Shown: one piece after another, positions 23,611 through 34,600 of the stretch
Position numbering within the stretch: the stretch's first letter is position 1
Layout: every line of letters begins with the position of its first letter
Assembly: GCF_001659605.2 (NCBI RefSeq)
Contig: NC_035166.2
Location: forward strand, 22,503,457-22,567,456
Direction: 5' to 3'
DNA: 64,000 nt
Source of the DNA: Manihot esculenta
Taxonomy: Eukaryota > Streptophyta > Magnoliopsida > Malpighiales > Euphorbiaceae
Position numbers and translations under genes: made by a program
The notes under the pieces: generated by a model
Told to the model about the DNA's origin: nothing
Database searches by the model: none
The model's input: the letters and a program-made list of their open reading frames with translations, nothing else

Positions 23611-24998
23611 TGATCAAACATAATTTAGTCACATTTTTATTATATTTATCATTGCTTATTTACACATTTTTCAGCTTAATTTATGATTTCTATCTTGTTT
23701 TTACAGAAAAGGAAGAAATTGAAAAATTGGAGAAAAAGTGCAGAAAAGGCTGAAAAAGTGATTGGGTCAAAGTGATTTGGTCAAATCACTCGCAGAGACT
23801 GGCCAAATCACCCGCAGAGATTAGAAACAGAAAGCTAAGGTAGAAACCTGGAGGCAACATGCAGAAGCGATTTGGGCAAGCGATTTGCCCAAATCACCCG
23901 CCCAAATCACTTTCACGCAGAGAAGACAGCAAAAGCGGAAAATTGTGCAGAAAATCAGATTTAAAATTGGAGAAGCCCAAAATCACTTCAAACACTGCCA
24001 GCTCAAATCCAAAAGCCACAAGGAGATCCTTCAATCAAAAGAATTTCATCTATAACAAAATTCAAAAACAAAAGAGGAATTAAAGGCTACAAAGACCAAA
24101 TCAAATTAGGGATTCCAAACCCTAATTGAACTTGGACTCTCCACCTATAAAATGGACAGCAATCAGACCAGCAAGGGGCATCTCTCCACCTTCGAAAATC
24201 TGCAGAATTCAGCAGGAAGCTTGCGGCAGTCCTTTCTTCTCTTCTTTTCTCCTTTCTTTTGTGATTTTGTCCATCATGAGTGGCTAAATTCCATTCTTTT
24301 CTAGTTGAAATTGGGAAAATTCATATTTGTGATGGATTGAGAGATTTAAAACTCCATTATTAAACTCTTATTTGCTTTCAATATTTATGCAACTTGATCT
24401 TTCTATAATTATTGCTTTGCTTTTGGAATCAATTTAGGCCTATTGTTTTTAATTGCTTGAGTAATATATTGTTTGAATGATTTAAGTCCGTAATTGCATA
24501 GGTTGTTTAAACTCAAGTGTAATCGGTTGCATAATCTAAACTTGACCATGCGGTTGGCAATGTTAGAATTAGGTTTCTCTAAGTCTTAATGCAGTCAACA
24601 GTTGTTCGATGCTAAAAGCCCCAAGGACGTTCCTTGGCAACTTGTTGACTAATGTTTGATTAGCGAACGTTTCCTAATCAAACTAGAACTAAGGAGGAAT
24701 TTGGTTGTGAGAAGCGTCTTCCACAACCAAAATTAATTTATTGAATTAAAATAGGAGTATTAAATAATCAATGATCAATTCTAAACAAGCTGAAATAGAT
24801 CCGTATTTCAACTAGAATATTTAATTCATCAAAACAAACCCCCTCTCTTTTATTTATTTGTTATTTATTTGCTTTAGTCATTATTAGGAAGATCTTTGGT
24901 ATCAAATCCCTGTGGTTCGACCCTATTGCCACTATCTACAAGTTAATTGTTGATTGTTTAATAGGTTTTATTTTTTACGGCTTCGACAACCGCTATAA
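23611..24998 (+). repeat. 5' LTR of the Athila-like element (1388 bp)
   Basis: It starts TGATCAAACATAATTT and ends CAACCGCTATAA. Compared with the 3' LTR it lacks about 59 bases corresponding to about 29112-29170, where both edges carry ATTT, so the loss may be a short-repeat deletion. A 16S-like leader is not implied; no protein is encoded. Confidence 0.88.
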
Positions 24999-25003
24999 AA
25001 AAT

Positions 25004-25021
25004 TGGCGCCGTTGCCGGGGA
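25004..25021 (+). other. primer binding site, tRNA-Asp type
   Basis: TGGCGCCGTTGCCGGGGA lies five bases after the 5' LTR. This is the characteristic Athila/Tat-lineage primer site. Confidence 0.9.
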
Positions 25022-25049
25022 TTTGATCTAACTAATGTATTTTCCTTTT

Positions 25050-26575
25050 ATGACCAGGGCTGATCGTAAAGAAGCTCTTCTTTACGATCCAGAAATTGAG
25101 CGTACTGCCAAGACCTTACAAGCATGGCTACGGTAAGTATGTCTTTTCTCTCTTCTCAAATTTCTGAACTAACCTCTATTGTGAGAAATTATGGTATAGG
25201 TCAAGCTCAACAAGTTCAACAACTTCAGCGAATCAGACCATGTGGGATTTGCGCATATGTAGGACACCCAACTGATCGATGTCCTACACTTTATGAGGAT
25301 TACCAGCAAGCACATGCCTTTGGAGGATTCAATAGTCAGCCAAGACATGATCTCTACCTTGATACCTACAATCCATGTTGGAAGGACCACCCGAATTATG
25401 GCTATGCAAGGGCTAACTACTACTAAAACTATCAAGTCCAAGCAACACCTCAAAACTCCAATATGCAACTTGAAGAGATGGTGAGGACGTTGGAAATTTC
25501 TGGGCAAAATCTCCAACAGCAAGTGGATCAAATGGTCAACTCAGTAAATGCACACATATTGAGAAGAGAGGAAGAGGTTCAAGATGTCAAGGCTGATGAT
25601 GAAAGTTCCCAAGAAATAGAACGAGCTGCTGAGTCTGCTGCACAAATCGCCACTGCACTTGAAGCTGCACCAGCTGCTGAATTTGCTTCATCTGTTACTT
25701 TATTTGGTGCATAAAACACTGCAGTACTTGCTGCTATACCTGCTGAATCTGTCACAAGAACTAGCTGCAAAATTGTTGAACCAGCTGCTGTCCAAACAAC
25801 ACTTGTTGAAGCTTCTGCCATCCAAGAGACAGCAACTACTGTCAAAAATCCAGACTTTGCTGCTGTCCAAACTACTGCAAATAGAGACAACAATTGCTGT
25901 CTACCTGTTGAAACTTCCACAATTACACCAGCAATTGCTGAACCTGCTGTCCAAAAATCAGCAAGTGCTGAATCAGCCACTATTGCATTCCTTGTTGCTG
26001 TCCAGACACCAGCAACCTCAAAAATTGACACAACTGAACCAGAAGTTGTTGCACTTGCTAAACCAGCAACATACACCACTGAAACAGCACAGCCTGCTTC
26101 CTCTGCTGTTGTCCAAAAAACAGAATTTGCTGTTGTCCAAGTTACTGAAAACAGAGATAGCAACTGTTGTCAAACTGCCACTGCTGCCCGCAAATCAGCC
26201 CCAGCCGAAGTACCTGTTACATCCCCTGCTGCTGTCCATAAACCAGCAACTTCTGGGAGTGCCCCAACTGAACCAGAAACTTTTAGCAAAAAATTTTTAG
26301 AACCAGCCCCCAAACAGCCAGTTGAGACAGATGACAGTCTGCCCAAATCACTTCAGCAAGCAGAAAATAGGATGCCCAGACCAGTTGGGCAAACTGCTCC
26401 TGAACAGCCAGCAAAGAAGCAACAAGCAGATTGCTGTTTACCCACACAGCAAGAGAAGGCAGAAGTCGATCTGCCCAAATCACCAGTACAGGCATATCCC
26501 AACTTGCCCAAATCACAGAAACAGACAGACATGACAGAGAGTGATCTGCCCAAATCAGCGAGCAGACAGTAAGCA
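25050..26575 (+). pseudogene. Athila-like gag remnants and low-complexity linker
   Basis: 25050-25136 encodes the family's gag N-terminus (MTRADRKEALLYDPEIE) and then stops. A second frame from 25124 gives SSQISELTSIVRNYG followed by a zinc knuckle CGICAYVGHPTDRCP and the usual downstream NPCWKDHPN. Most of gag between these parts is missing. After a stop at 25426 the frame continues with an alanine- and valine-rich linker (25640-26300), interrupted by one stop near 25714, then repeated LPKS words to a stop at 26575. The linker is built of many variants of GCTGCTGTCC and similar codons and looks like expanded low-complexity sequence. Confidence 0.75.
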
Positions 26576-26623
26576 ACTACACCAGATCTGAAACCCTTAC
26601 CAGGGCACCACAAATATACCTAC

Positions 26624-26863
26624 TTGGAGGCTGGAAATACACTTCCAGTCATAGTATCCAATCAACTCAGCCAGCAAGAAGAGGAAAAACTCCTAAAGGT
26701 GTTGAGAAAACACAAAAAAGCAATTGGGTGGACCTTGGAGGACATAAAAGGCACCTCAAGACCATTCGGTGGAGGCTCATCTCACCATAATCGAAGACAG
26801 GATGCAGCACATGGAAAGCATACTGCAACTGCTGGTGGACCACTTTCTGCCCACAGACCATGA
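26624..26863 (+). pseudogene. Athila-like pol scar: pre-RT segment joined to a C-terminal tail
   Basis: The frame reads LPVIVSNQLSQQEEEKLLKV and RKHKKAIGWTLEDIKGTS, the segment that directly precedes reverse transcriptase in this lineage. It should go on into reverse transcriptase, but near 26760-26775 it meets unrelated sequence. In another frame that sequence reads IIEDRMQHMESILQLL and ends TDHDSQ then stop, which I take as a polyprotein C-terminal tail. Thus reverse transcriptase, RNase H and integrase have been removed in one event or several. Confidence 0.65.
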
Positions 26864-26971
26864 CAGCCAGTGATTTGGCCGGGTGATTTGCCCAAATCAC
26901 CTGCCCAAATCACCCCCAGGCCAGGAAGTTCCTTTCCCTTTCCTTCTTAAATTTTTTTTTATATATATGTT

Positions 26972-27012
26972 CACACATTGAGGACAATGTTTGCAATAGG
27001 TGTGGGGGTACT
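26972..27012 (+). other. internal purine-tract-like copy
   Basis: Here ATTGAGGACAATG is followed by AGGTGTGGGGGTA. The same words, GAGGACAAA and AGGTGTGGGGGTATT, recur at 27868-27900 directly before the 3' LTR. The element therefore carries two purine-tract-like blocks about 900 bases apart. Confidence 0.6.
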
Positions 27013-27868
27013 GTTAGGTTATTTTTGCATTGATTACATTATCTTTTGCTTTCTTTTTGTTTATTTTTGCATCTTTTTGCCCTATAACACACACCAAAAT
27101 TTTTTTTTTTCTTTTCACACATTTTTCTTTTGCACAAATTTTTCACTTTCTGCACACACAGAATTTTGACTTAGCTTTTGCTCTACTCAGCACAGATAAC
27201 AAGGTTAAAAAGCTTCCTATCTCATGACCCTATTAATTTTCCACCTCTTTAAGCCTAAATTGAATCAATTACAGTGTGTTACCTTCACTAAGGAAGTTCT
27301 TTTTTTGAATTGAATCCTTAAATTTGCTGTGGACAAGAGAAATAAAAATATAAATACATGCAAATAAAAAGTTAGTGTAACTCCCTATGAGGTGATTTGC
27401 CCAATCTGCTATGAAAAGAAAAGAAAAAGAAAAACCAGCACAAAGCACAAATCATAAACATGTTCCAATGGTCAAATGAGCTATGAACAGAGCTAGTAGC
27501 CACTTGAACAAGTGACTAACTGAGTAACCAGGGGTGGGTATCACCAATATGCACCTTCGCGTAAAAAGGTTAGTGATTTTTTCAGGCAAGAATAAATAAG
27601 TGCTGCTGAATAAAAAATGTGATTAAAAAGAAGGGCAAATCACTCTTAGAGGTTGCATTGAGCTTATACAAAGAGAATAAGCATGATTGAACCAAAAACC
27701 TTTCTCTTGGCCATGGTAGGTAAAAGGAAACAAGGAAAAGGGAGAACAACCTTGGTGCATGTATTCTATACTGTGATACTTCAATTTAGGAGTCTAGGGA
27801 GGGCTGATTAAGTGGTACTTAGACTCAAAAGAAAAAGGAGCTTGATTGACTAAGTTTTTTGTAGCTTG
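27013..27868. other. non-coding 3' internal region of the Athila-like element
   Basis: No reading frame of note. Athila elements usually carry a long 3' region, sometimes with an env-like frame. No env-like coding is visible here. Confidence 0.55.
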
Positions 27869-27884
27869 AGGACAAACAAAAAGC

Positions 27885-27900
27885 TAGGTGTGGGGGTATT
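27885..27900 (+). other. polypurine tract of the Athila-like element
   Basis: AGGTGTGGGGGTATT lies immediately before the 3' LTR start TGATCAAAC. Confidence 0.75.
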
Positions 27901-29344
27901 TGATCAAACGTAATTTAGCCACATTTTTATTATATTTATCATTGCTTATTTACACATTTTTCAGCTTAATTTATGGTTTTTATCTTGTTTTTACAGAAAA
28001 AGAAGAAATTGAAAAATTGGAGAAAAAGTGCAGAAAAGGCTGGAAAAGTGATTGGGTCAAAGTGATTTGACCAAATCACTCGCAGAGACTGGCCAAATCA
28101 CCCGCAGAGATAAAAAATAGAAAGCTAAGGTAGAAACCTGGAGGCAACATGCAGAAGCGATTTGGGCAAGCGATTTGCCCAAATCACCCGCCCAAATCAC
28201 TTTCACACAGAGAAGACAGCAAAAGCGGAAAATTGTGCAGAAAATCAGATTTAAAATTGGAGAAGCCCAAAATCACTTCAAACACTGCCAGCTCAAATCC
28301 AAAAGCCACAAGGAGATCCTTCAATCAAAAGAATTCCATCTACAATAAAATTCAAAAACAAAAGAAGAATTAAAGGCTACAAAGACCAAATCAAATTAGG
28401 GATTCCAAACTCTAATTGAACTTGGACTCTCCACCTATAAAATGGACAGCAATCAGACCAGCAAGGGGCATCTCTCCACCTTCGAAAATCTGCAGAATTC
28501 AGCAGGAAGCCTGCGGCAGTCCCTTCTTCTCTTCTTTTCTCCTTTCTTTTGTGATTTTGTCCACCATGAGTGGCTAAATTCCATTCTTTTCTAGTTAAAA
28601 TTGGGGAAATTCAGATTTGTGATGGATTGGGAGATTTAAAACTCCATTATTAAACTCTTATTTGCTTTCAATATTTATGCAACTTGATCTTTCTATAATT
28701 ATTGCTTTGCTTTTGGAATCAATTTAGGCCTATTGTTTTTAATTGCTTGAGTAATATATTGTTTGAATGATTTAAGTCCGTAATTGCATAGGTTGTTTAA
28801 ACTCAAGTGTAATCGGTTGCATAATCTAAACTTGACCACGCGGTTGGCAAGGTTAGAATTAGATTTCTCTAAGTCTTAATGCAGTCAACAGTTGTTCGAT
28901 GCTAAAAGCCCCAAGGACGTTCCTTGGCAACTTGTTGACTAGTGTTTGATTAGCGAACGTTTCCTAATCAAACTAGAACTAAGGATAAATTTGGTTGTGA
29001 GAAGCGTGTTCCACAACCAAAACTAATTTATTGAATTAAAATAGGAGTATTAAATAATCAATGATCAATTCTAAATAAGCTGAAATAGATCCATATTTCA
29101 ACTAGAATATTTTTCCCATTGAAATTCTCATTTATTTAAGTTATTGCTTTCTCTTGCTCTTTAGATTTAATTCATCAAAACAAACTTCTCCTCTTTTATT
29201 TATTTGTTATTTATTTGCTTTAGTTATTATTAGGAAGATCTTTGGTATCAAATCCCTATGATTCGACTCTATTGCCACTATCTACAAGTTAATTGTTGAT
29301 TGTTTAATACGTTTTATTTTTTACGGTTTCGACAACCGCTATTA
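27901..29344 (+). repeat. 3' LTR of the Athila-like element (1444 bp)
   Basis: It starts TGATCAAACGTAATTT and ends CAACCGCTATTA, followed by the target duplication GTAAT. It is about 56 bases longer than the 5' LTR because it retains a T-rich segment near 29112-29170. Confidence 0.88.
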
Positions 29345-29349
29345 GTAAT

Positions 29350-31377
29350 TTAAAAAAAATATTATATACTAAATCATGCATTACCATCATTTAAATCACA
29401 AAATATATTATTTTGATGATGATGCGAAACATTTTAAATTTGGTTACAAAATGAAATTCATGAAAAATATATAAACTTGAAGTCACATTCGAATATTTTT
29501 CATATTTTTCATTGAAAAAACTTGTTATACAACAGTGTACTCACATTTTATCCCAAAATGAGGTAATACTCTAACTAATCAAAAGAGAAGAGGGGTGGGG
29601 TGGGCCCTTAAACATTGATGCTGCGAGATTTCATCACACATGATTGATTTAACAACCCTAACATTCTCAGCCACTAGAAAACGCCAGATCTTTATTTTTG
29701 TGTAGGGTGGCTTGAATTTATTTTTAATATTTTTAAATCTAATCATCTTAAATATTATTTTAAAATTTTTTAATATTTTATAATTAATATATTTAATAAA
29801 ATTATTTTTTAATAATAATTTTAAAAATAATACTAAATAATAAATATATTAGATTTATTTAAAAAAATTAATTAATAATAATTTTAATTAAAATAATATG
29901 AAGATAGATTATTATTATAAAATTATTGATAAAAATTAAAAAATTAAAAAATAATATAATTAATAATTTTTAAATATATTTAATAGTGAAAAAGAATAAT
30001 TTAATAATTTTATAAAATTTTAATTATATAAATAACTGTATAATCTATTTAATTAGATATTAAAAAATAAAATTTAATTATAAAAAATTAAAATTAAAAT
30101 TAAAATTATAATAAAAATAAATTATAAATTTTTTATAATTAATTTTAAATTTTATTGATATAGCAATTTCATTAATTTTTTAATTGTATAAATAATAATA
30201 TTAATGAATATAATTTGAGTAATTTTAAAAAGTAAAATTTTAATTAAAAAAATACATAATATAGTTGCTGTAAAATTAAAATTATATATTTTTAGTCACT
30301 AATTTTAGTTAATTTCATATAAATATAATATTTAATTTAATTTAATAATTATATAACTCGTTCTGTTAATAATGTTAATTTATATTAAATTCACTTATAC
30401 AATTTTTTATTTATCAAAAAATAAAATTTACACACAAATTTTAATAATTAAATTAAAATATTATAATTTTATGATTAAAATTAAGATTAGAATTAATTAG
30501 TTTATATATGTATATATAAATAAAACAAGCACTCTTCAATTGGGGAGGATATTGCAACATAGGTTTTGTAGAAGAAATTAGCAGATGTGGAATCCAAATG
30601 GCAATGAAGACAAACACACAAATGAAACTAAAAGAGTTCTTGTTGTTTAATGAAGGGCTGTTTCCCATCTTTGTATCCACTACAAATAAAATTAGTGAAT
30701 TTACTCGATACTTCAATACTCCAATCTTTATTTTATAATAATTACAGCATAAGTTTTCATACATTTAAATAAATATTTCTTTTAATAAAAATACAACATT
30801 GAGATAAATAACACCAGCCGGTGGCGTATTGTAGATTATTTTAGTATTTGACTTGACCAAGGTTTGTTTATTTAATTATTTTCTCAGGAAATTTCCAGGA
30901 CAAGGGAAGAAGGGGGTTGGGAAATTGTCCGAGGCATTTGTAGTGAGGTGGCATCTCTCGGCCACGACGGTCGCCGATCTTAACGAACACAGACGGCTAC
31001 CTTTTTATTCTATTATTGTTATTTTTATTATTTTGTCTATTTTCACCTTCGCCTTTTGATTCTCCCTCCAGACAGAAAATGGAAAGCCAGTGAATTAAAA
31101 AAGCTAAAAAATAAATTTCATGATTTTTAATTTAATTATTTTTATTCAAATTAATTTAAATCTTTTCATTTAAACTTAAATTAATTCAAAAATTAAAATT
31201 TCTAAGATAAGTTCTATTTTAGTTTAATTTATTAAGATCACTTCATAATTGCAAAATACCGAATCTCCTACTCAACTATAAGTCAAAAGAATTCACCGTT
31301 GATTGGAAGGGAGAGAAGCTACAGATACCAGAACCTTTTTTATTTATTTATTTAATTTCTTTTTTCGAAATTTTTGG
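29350..31377. other. intergenic, very AT-rich, then promoter-proximal sequence
   Basis: 29720-30500 is almost entirely A and T with no coding signal. An open frame at 30453-30764 (minus) has one hydrophobic segment but no family resemblance. 30850-31300 is of moderate GC and lies upstream of the TPR-RING-LON gene. Confidence 0.45.
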
Positions 31378-31385
31378 TATATAAA
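31378..31385 (+). promoter_or_regulatory. TATA box of the TPR-RING-LON gene
   Basis: TATATAAA lies 193 bases before the chosen start codon. A CT-rich stretch at 31450-31560, typical of plant leaders, follows it. Transcription would start near 31410. Confidence 0.65.
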
Positions 31386-31572
31386 GAGAGAAAACCACGT
31401 AGATGAATTTGGTCCGCGGAAATGAAAGGATGCAGAATATAACACGATTCTCTTAGCTATCTCCTCTCCTCTATTCCTTCCACTTTCCTCTTCGACTTCC
31501 TTATCAATTTCCCTCTTCCAATCTCTCCACCTTTTACTCTGTTCCTGCGTGTTCTTTCAGAGCAATTGATTG

Positions 31573-31632
31573 ATGCAATGTCTGGTGATGCGTCGTCGTC
31601 TGGAGTGCCTCTCGAAGGTCTTGACGATGTAG
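31573..31632 (+). other. overlapping upstream ORF in the leader
   Basis: An ATG at 31573, five bases before the main ATG and in another frame, opens a frame of 19 codons that ends inside exon 1. Its context is poor (T at -3), whereas the main ATG has G at -3, so leaky scanning would be expected. It could lower translation of the main frame. Confidence 0.5.
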
Positions 31633-34600
31633 AGGACTACATTTGGGTGAGGCTTGTTTCGCAATTTTCTAGTCTTTTGGTTCGTGAGATAATGAGCACT
31701 CTATTTCACTTCAATCATTACTAGTATTTGTCTTGATTGATTTTGTCTCTCTTTTTCTCTCTTTCTCTATAAGCTGTTTTCTTGTATTGAGTTGAAAATG
31801 CAGTAAAAAATAAGGGAAAAATTCAAGTTCTTTTTTTCTATTTACAAGAGCTGAAGAAACAATACTGTATATATTTTATAATAGTGTGTTATTTGCCTTT
31901 TCCTGCATTTTCTTGGAAACCAAACGGGCGGGACTTTTGTGTAGTTGAATTTGTTTTGTATGGTTTTTTCTTTCTTTTAAGTGTTTGGTAGCTGTGGAGA
32001 ATGTGTGATAAGACAACGATTTAATTTGTTTCCTTTGCCCTGTAGCTGCTCACTAGCTGCTTACTCGCCGGGAAATCCGATGGGGGAATTGACAAGAAAA
32101 AAAAAGATATTTCATTTTATTTTTGAAATTTACTGTTTTACTTTCTGCAAAACTGATTACAAAGGTTGAAAAGGATTTGGGAGTAAATATTTTAGTTTAT
32201 ATATCCTTTCCTTCTAGAAAAATTTTGGTCAATTAATTGCACAAGAACATATTCATACTGCTGTTGCTTAATGAGAGAAATATAATTTCTTAATGTATGT
32301 TTGGAAAAGTGGCAATGTTTACTAAAGGTTTAGTTGTTTGCTGCATTCACTTGTTATTTGAGAGAGGATTGGTCCATCTATTTTCTTGCACTACTAGGAA
32401 ACAGATCCTTTTGATGTGAAGTTTTTGTTGTTTTCTTGAGAGTATAATTGAATAATTTGTGTATTTTCAATTAGCGATTGCTTGATAAATTGCAGGCAAA
32501 TGAAGGTGCAAGATCATTGTCTTGGGATCGGTTTAGTCATGTTTTTGATCTGGTGCAGAATGGAAACCAAGCATTCCGAGAGAATCATTTTGAGGAGGTA
32601 AATTATTTAGTCGCTTGAAATGCTACCAATGTTTTGTTTCCTTGTTGCTTTAAATTTCTTCATCTGGAAGGGGGGGGGGGGGGATTTGGGAAAAAATTGA
32701 ACATGTGCAGGCACAAGGGCAAGCTAGGCTTGTTTTATAGCATGGAAGAATTTAATACTGAAAATTCCAGTCAGGTAGTAGAGATGTTAATCTAAGGCTT
32801 TACTGCAGTGATTCTAAATTTAAGGCAGCTATTCTTAGGGTAGTCTTGATAGGGCTTAGTTCTTATTGTATGAAAAGCTATGCTTACGCTTTGCTATTAA
32901 CCAGGGATGATCAGTTAAATTTCTTGTTTAGGCTATCAATTGCTACTCAAGAGCCAACAACATCAAACCAGGAGATCCTGTTATTCTTGGCAACAGGAGT
33001 GCTGCTTATAGCAGGTTATTCTTACTATCACTTCCTTTATTTGATTATTTATTCCTTCATTTGATTGTTCAGTCCATTCTATTCATGTATTATAATGGGA
33101 TGGTCATTCATCCATCTCAAGGAGGATTCTTTTTTTTTTTTTTTATCTTTAAATCTTAATTTTATCGTTCTAATGGATTTGTTTCAATTGCTATGTTTTG
33201 TTTTAACCAGGATTAGCCAATTCCTGAAACAGAGACCTGCTTCTGCTTCTGAATATAAACCATTAAATGGGCTGGATCCCACTATGCATGCTGAAGTATG
33301 TGCCATTTTTTAATTTGCTTTGGAATATTAGTAATTGCATGATAAGCTCTTCTTTTCTTTTTTTTTCTTTTTTTTTTTTTTATTGAAATATGAAAAGAAA
33401 TCTGTGTCCAATTATTATTTCAGCTTGCACTAAAGGATGCTGAGAAGGTGATGGATCTCAGAAACAATTCAGTGAATTCATACATCTTAAAGGCCAGTGC
33501 TCTCATCCTGGTAAGATTGATTCACACTCTCTTTTCTGTGTCTTATATACTTGGAGCCTATATAAGGTTCTCAGGGCTTTTACTTGCTTTCTTTCTCATG
33601 TCTCAAATTAACGTTCATCTTCTGACGTGGAATGGCAGTTAGAAAAATATGAGTTGGCTCGAGATGTTATTCTTTCAGGCCTTCAGGTTGATCCTTTTAG
33701 GTAATTTGTATTCTTTTTATGCATAATTTCAAATTCTCAAATGATGGACAGTTCAATCATGTGGTTCATTTAAGATTCACAATCTGTGGAGTGGTCGCTT
33801 ACTAGTGTGTAACAATTTATATAATATGTATTTTTCCCTTTCTGCTGAGTATTCTGTAATGTGTAGCAATCCTCTTCGGGCTTCTCTTCAGAATTTGGAG
33901 AGATCAGTGGCTAATACATCGAGGAGAAGCCATAAACCAGAACGTAGTGATGAATTTGATTGTACGCTTTGCCTGAAGTTATTATATGAACCTGTTACAA
34001 CTCCTTGTGGGCATTCTTTTTGCCGCTCATGTTTGTTTCAAACAATGGACCGTGGTCAGTGTTTTTCTTTTTCCGTTTCTTACTGTTGAGATTATTTCTG
34101 TAAATAGCCTAGATTTATAGTGATAATTAGGGATATGATTGTGTGATAAGATTGGGATATGATTAGACTATAATTAGGGAATTAATTTATCTTGTTACCT
34201 AGTATGTACCCTTGTAAGTAGTATATATGCCCCAATTGGCTTGATGGGAGTAATCGAGTATTTTCTTTCAAAATTTCTGCTCTCTTTTTTCTTCTTTTCA
34301 TCAAAGTTTCACTTACTTTCAGCAGTTTCAATCCAGTCTATCTATCTATGTTTTCTGACCTTGTATAAATTATCAGGTAACAGATGTCCACTGTGTCGAA
34401 CAGTTCTGTTTATCAGTCCAAGAACATGTGCAATCAGGTGAGCTGCTTATCTTCAATATTTTAGATTTTTGTTTCTAGAGTGTCTCTCTCTGCATTTGCA
34501 ATTTAGTTCAAGTAGTTGGTCTAAAAGCAGCAAGCCATGCTATTGTGAAAGAGATAATGTAGTGATTAAGAACTATGCATGATTACGGGTATGGTATTTG

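Larger units (their letters stand above)
23611..29344 (+). mobile_element. Athila-like Ty3/gypsy element, internally deleted, both LTRs present
   Basis: The element is bounded by GTAAT on both sides (23606-23610 and 29345-29349), a perfect 5-bp target duplication. It has LTRs of 1388 and 1444 bp, a primer site matching the Athila/Tat tRNA-Asp type, gag pieces, a short pre-reverse-transcriptase segment and a purine tract. Reverse transcriptase, RNase H and integrase are absent. The LTRs differ at a few percent of positions, mostly transitions, so it is older than the gypsy element at 54015. It can move only if helped by other elements. Confidence 0.9.

Noticed and set aside
25659..26300. Leucine/glutamine-rich protein of 213 residues
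   Set aside because: It is another frame of the low-complexity linker of the Athila-like element.
30453..30764. Minus-strand gene for a small secreted protein (hydrophobic segment near MGNSPSLNN)
   Set aside because: No family resemblance, AT-driven codons at the C-terminus and no promoter support.
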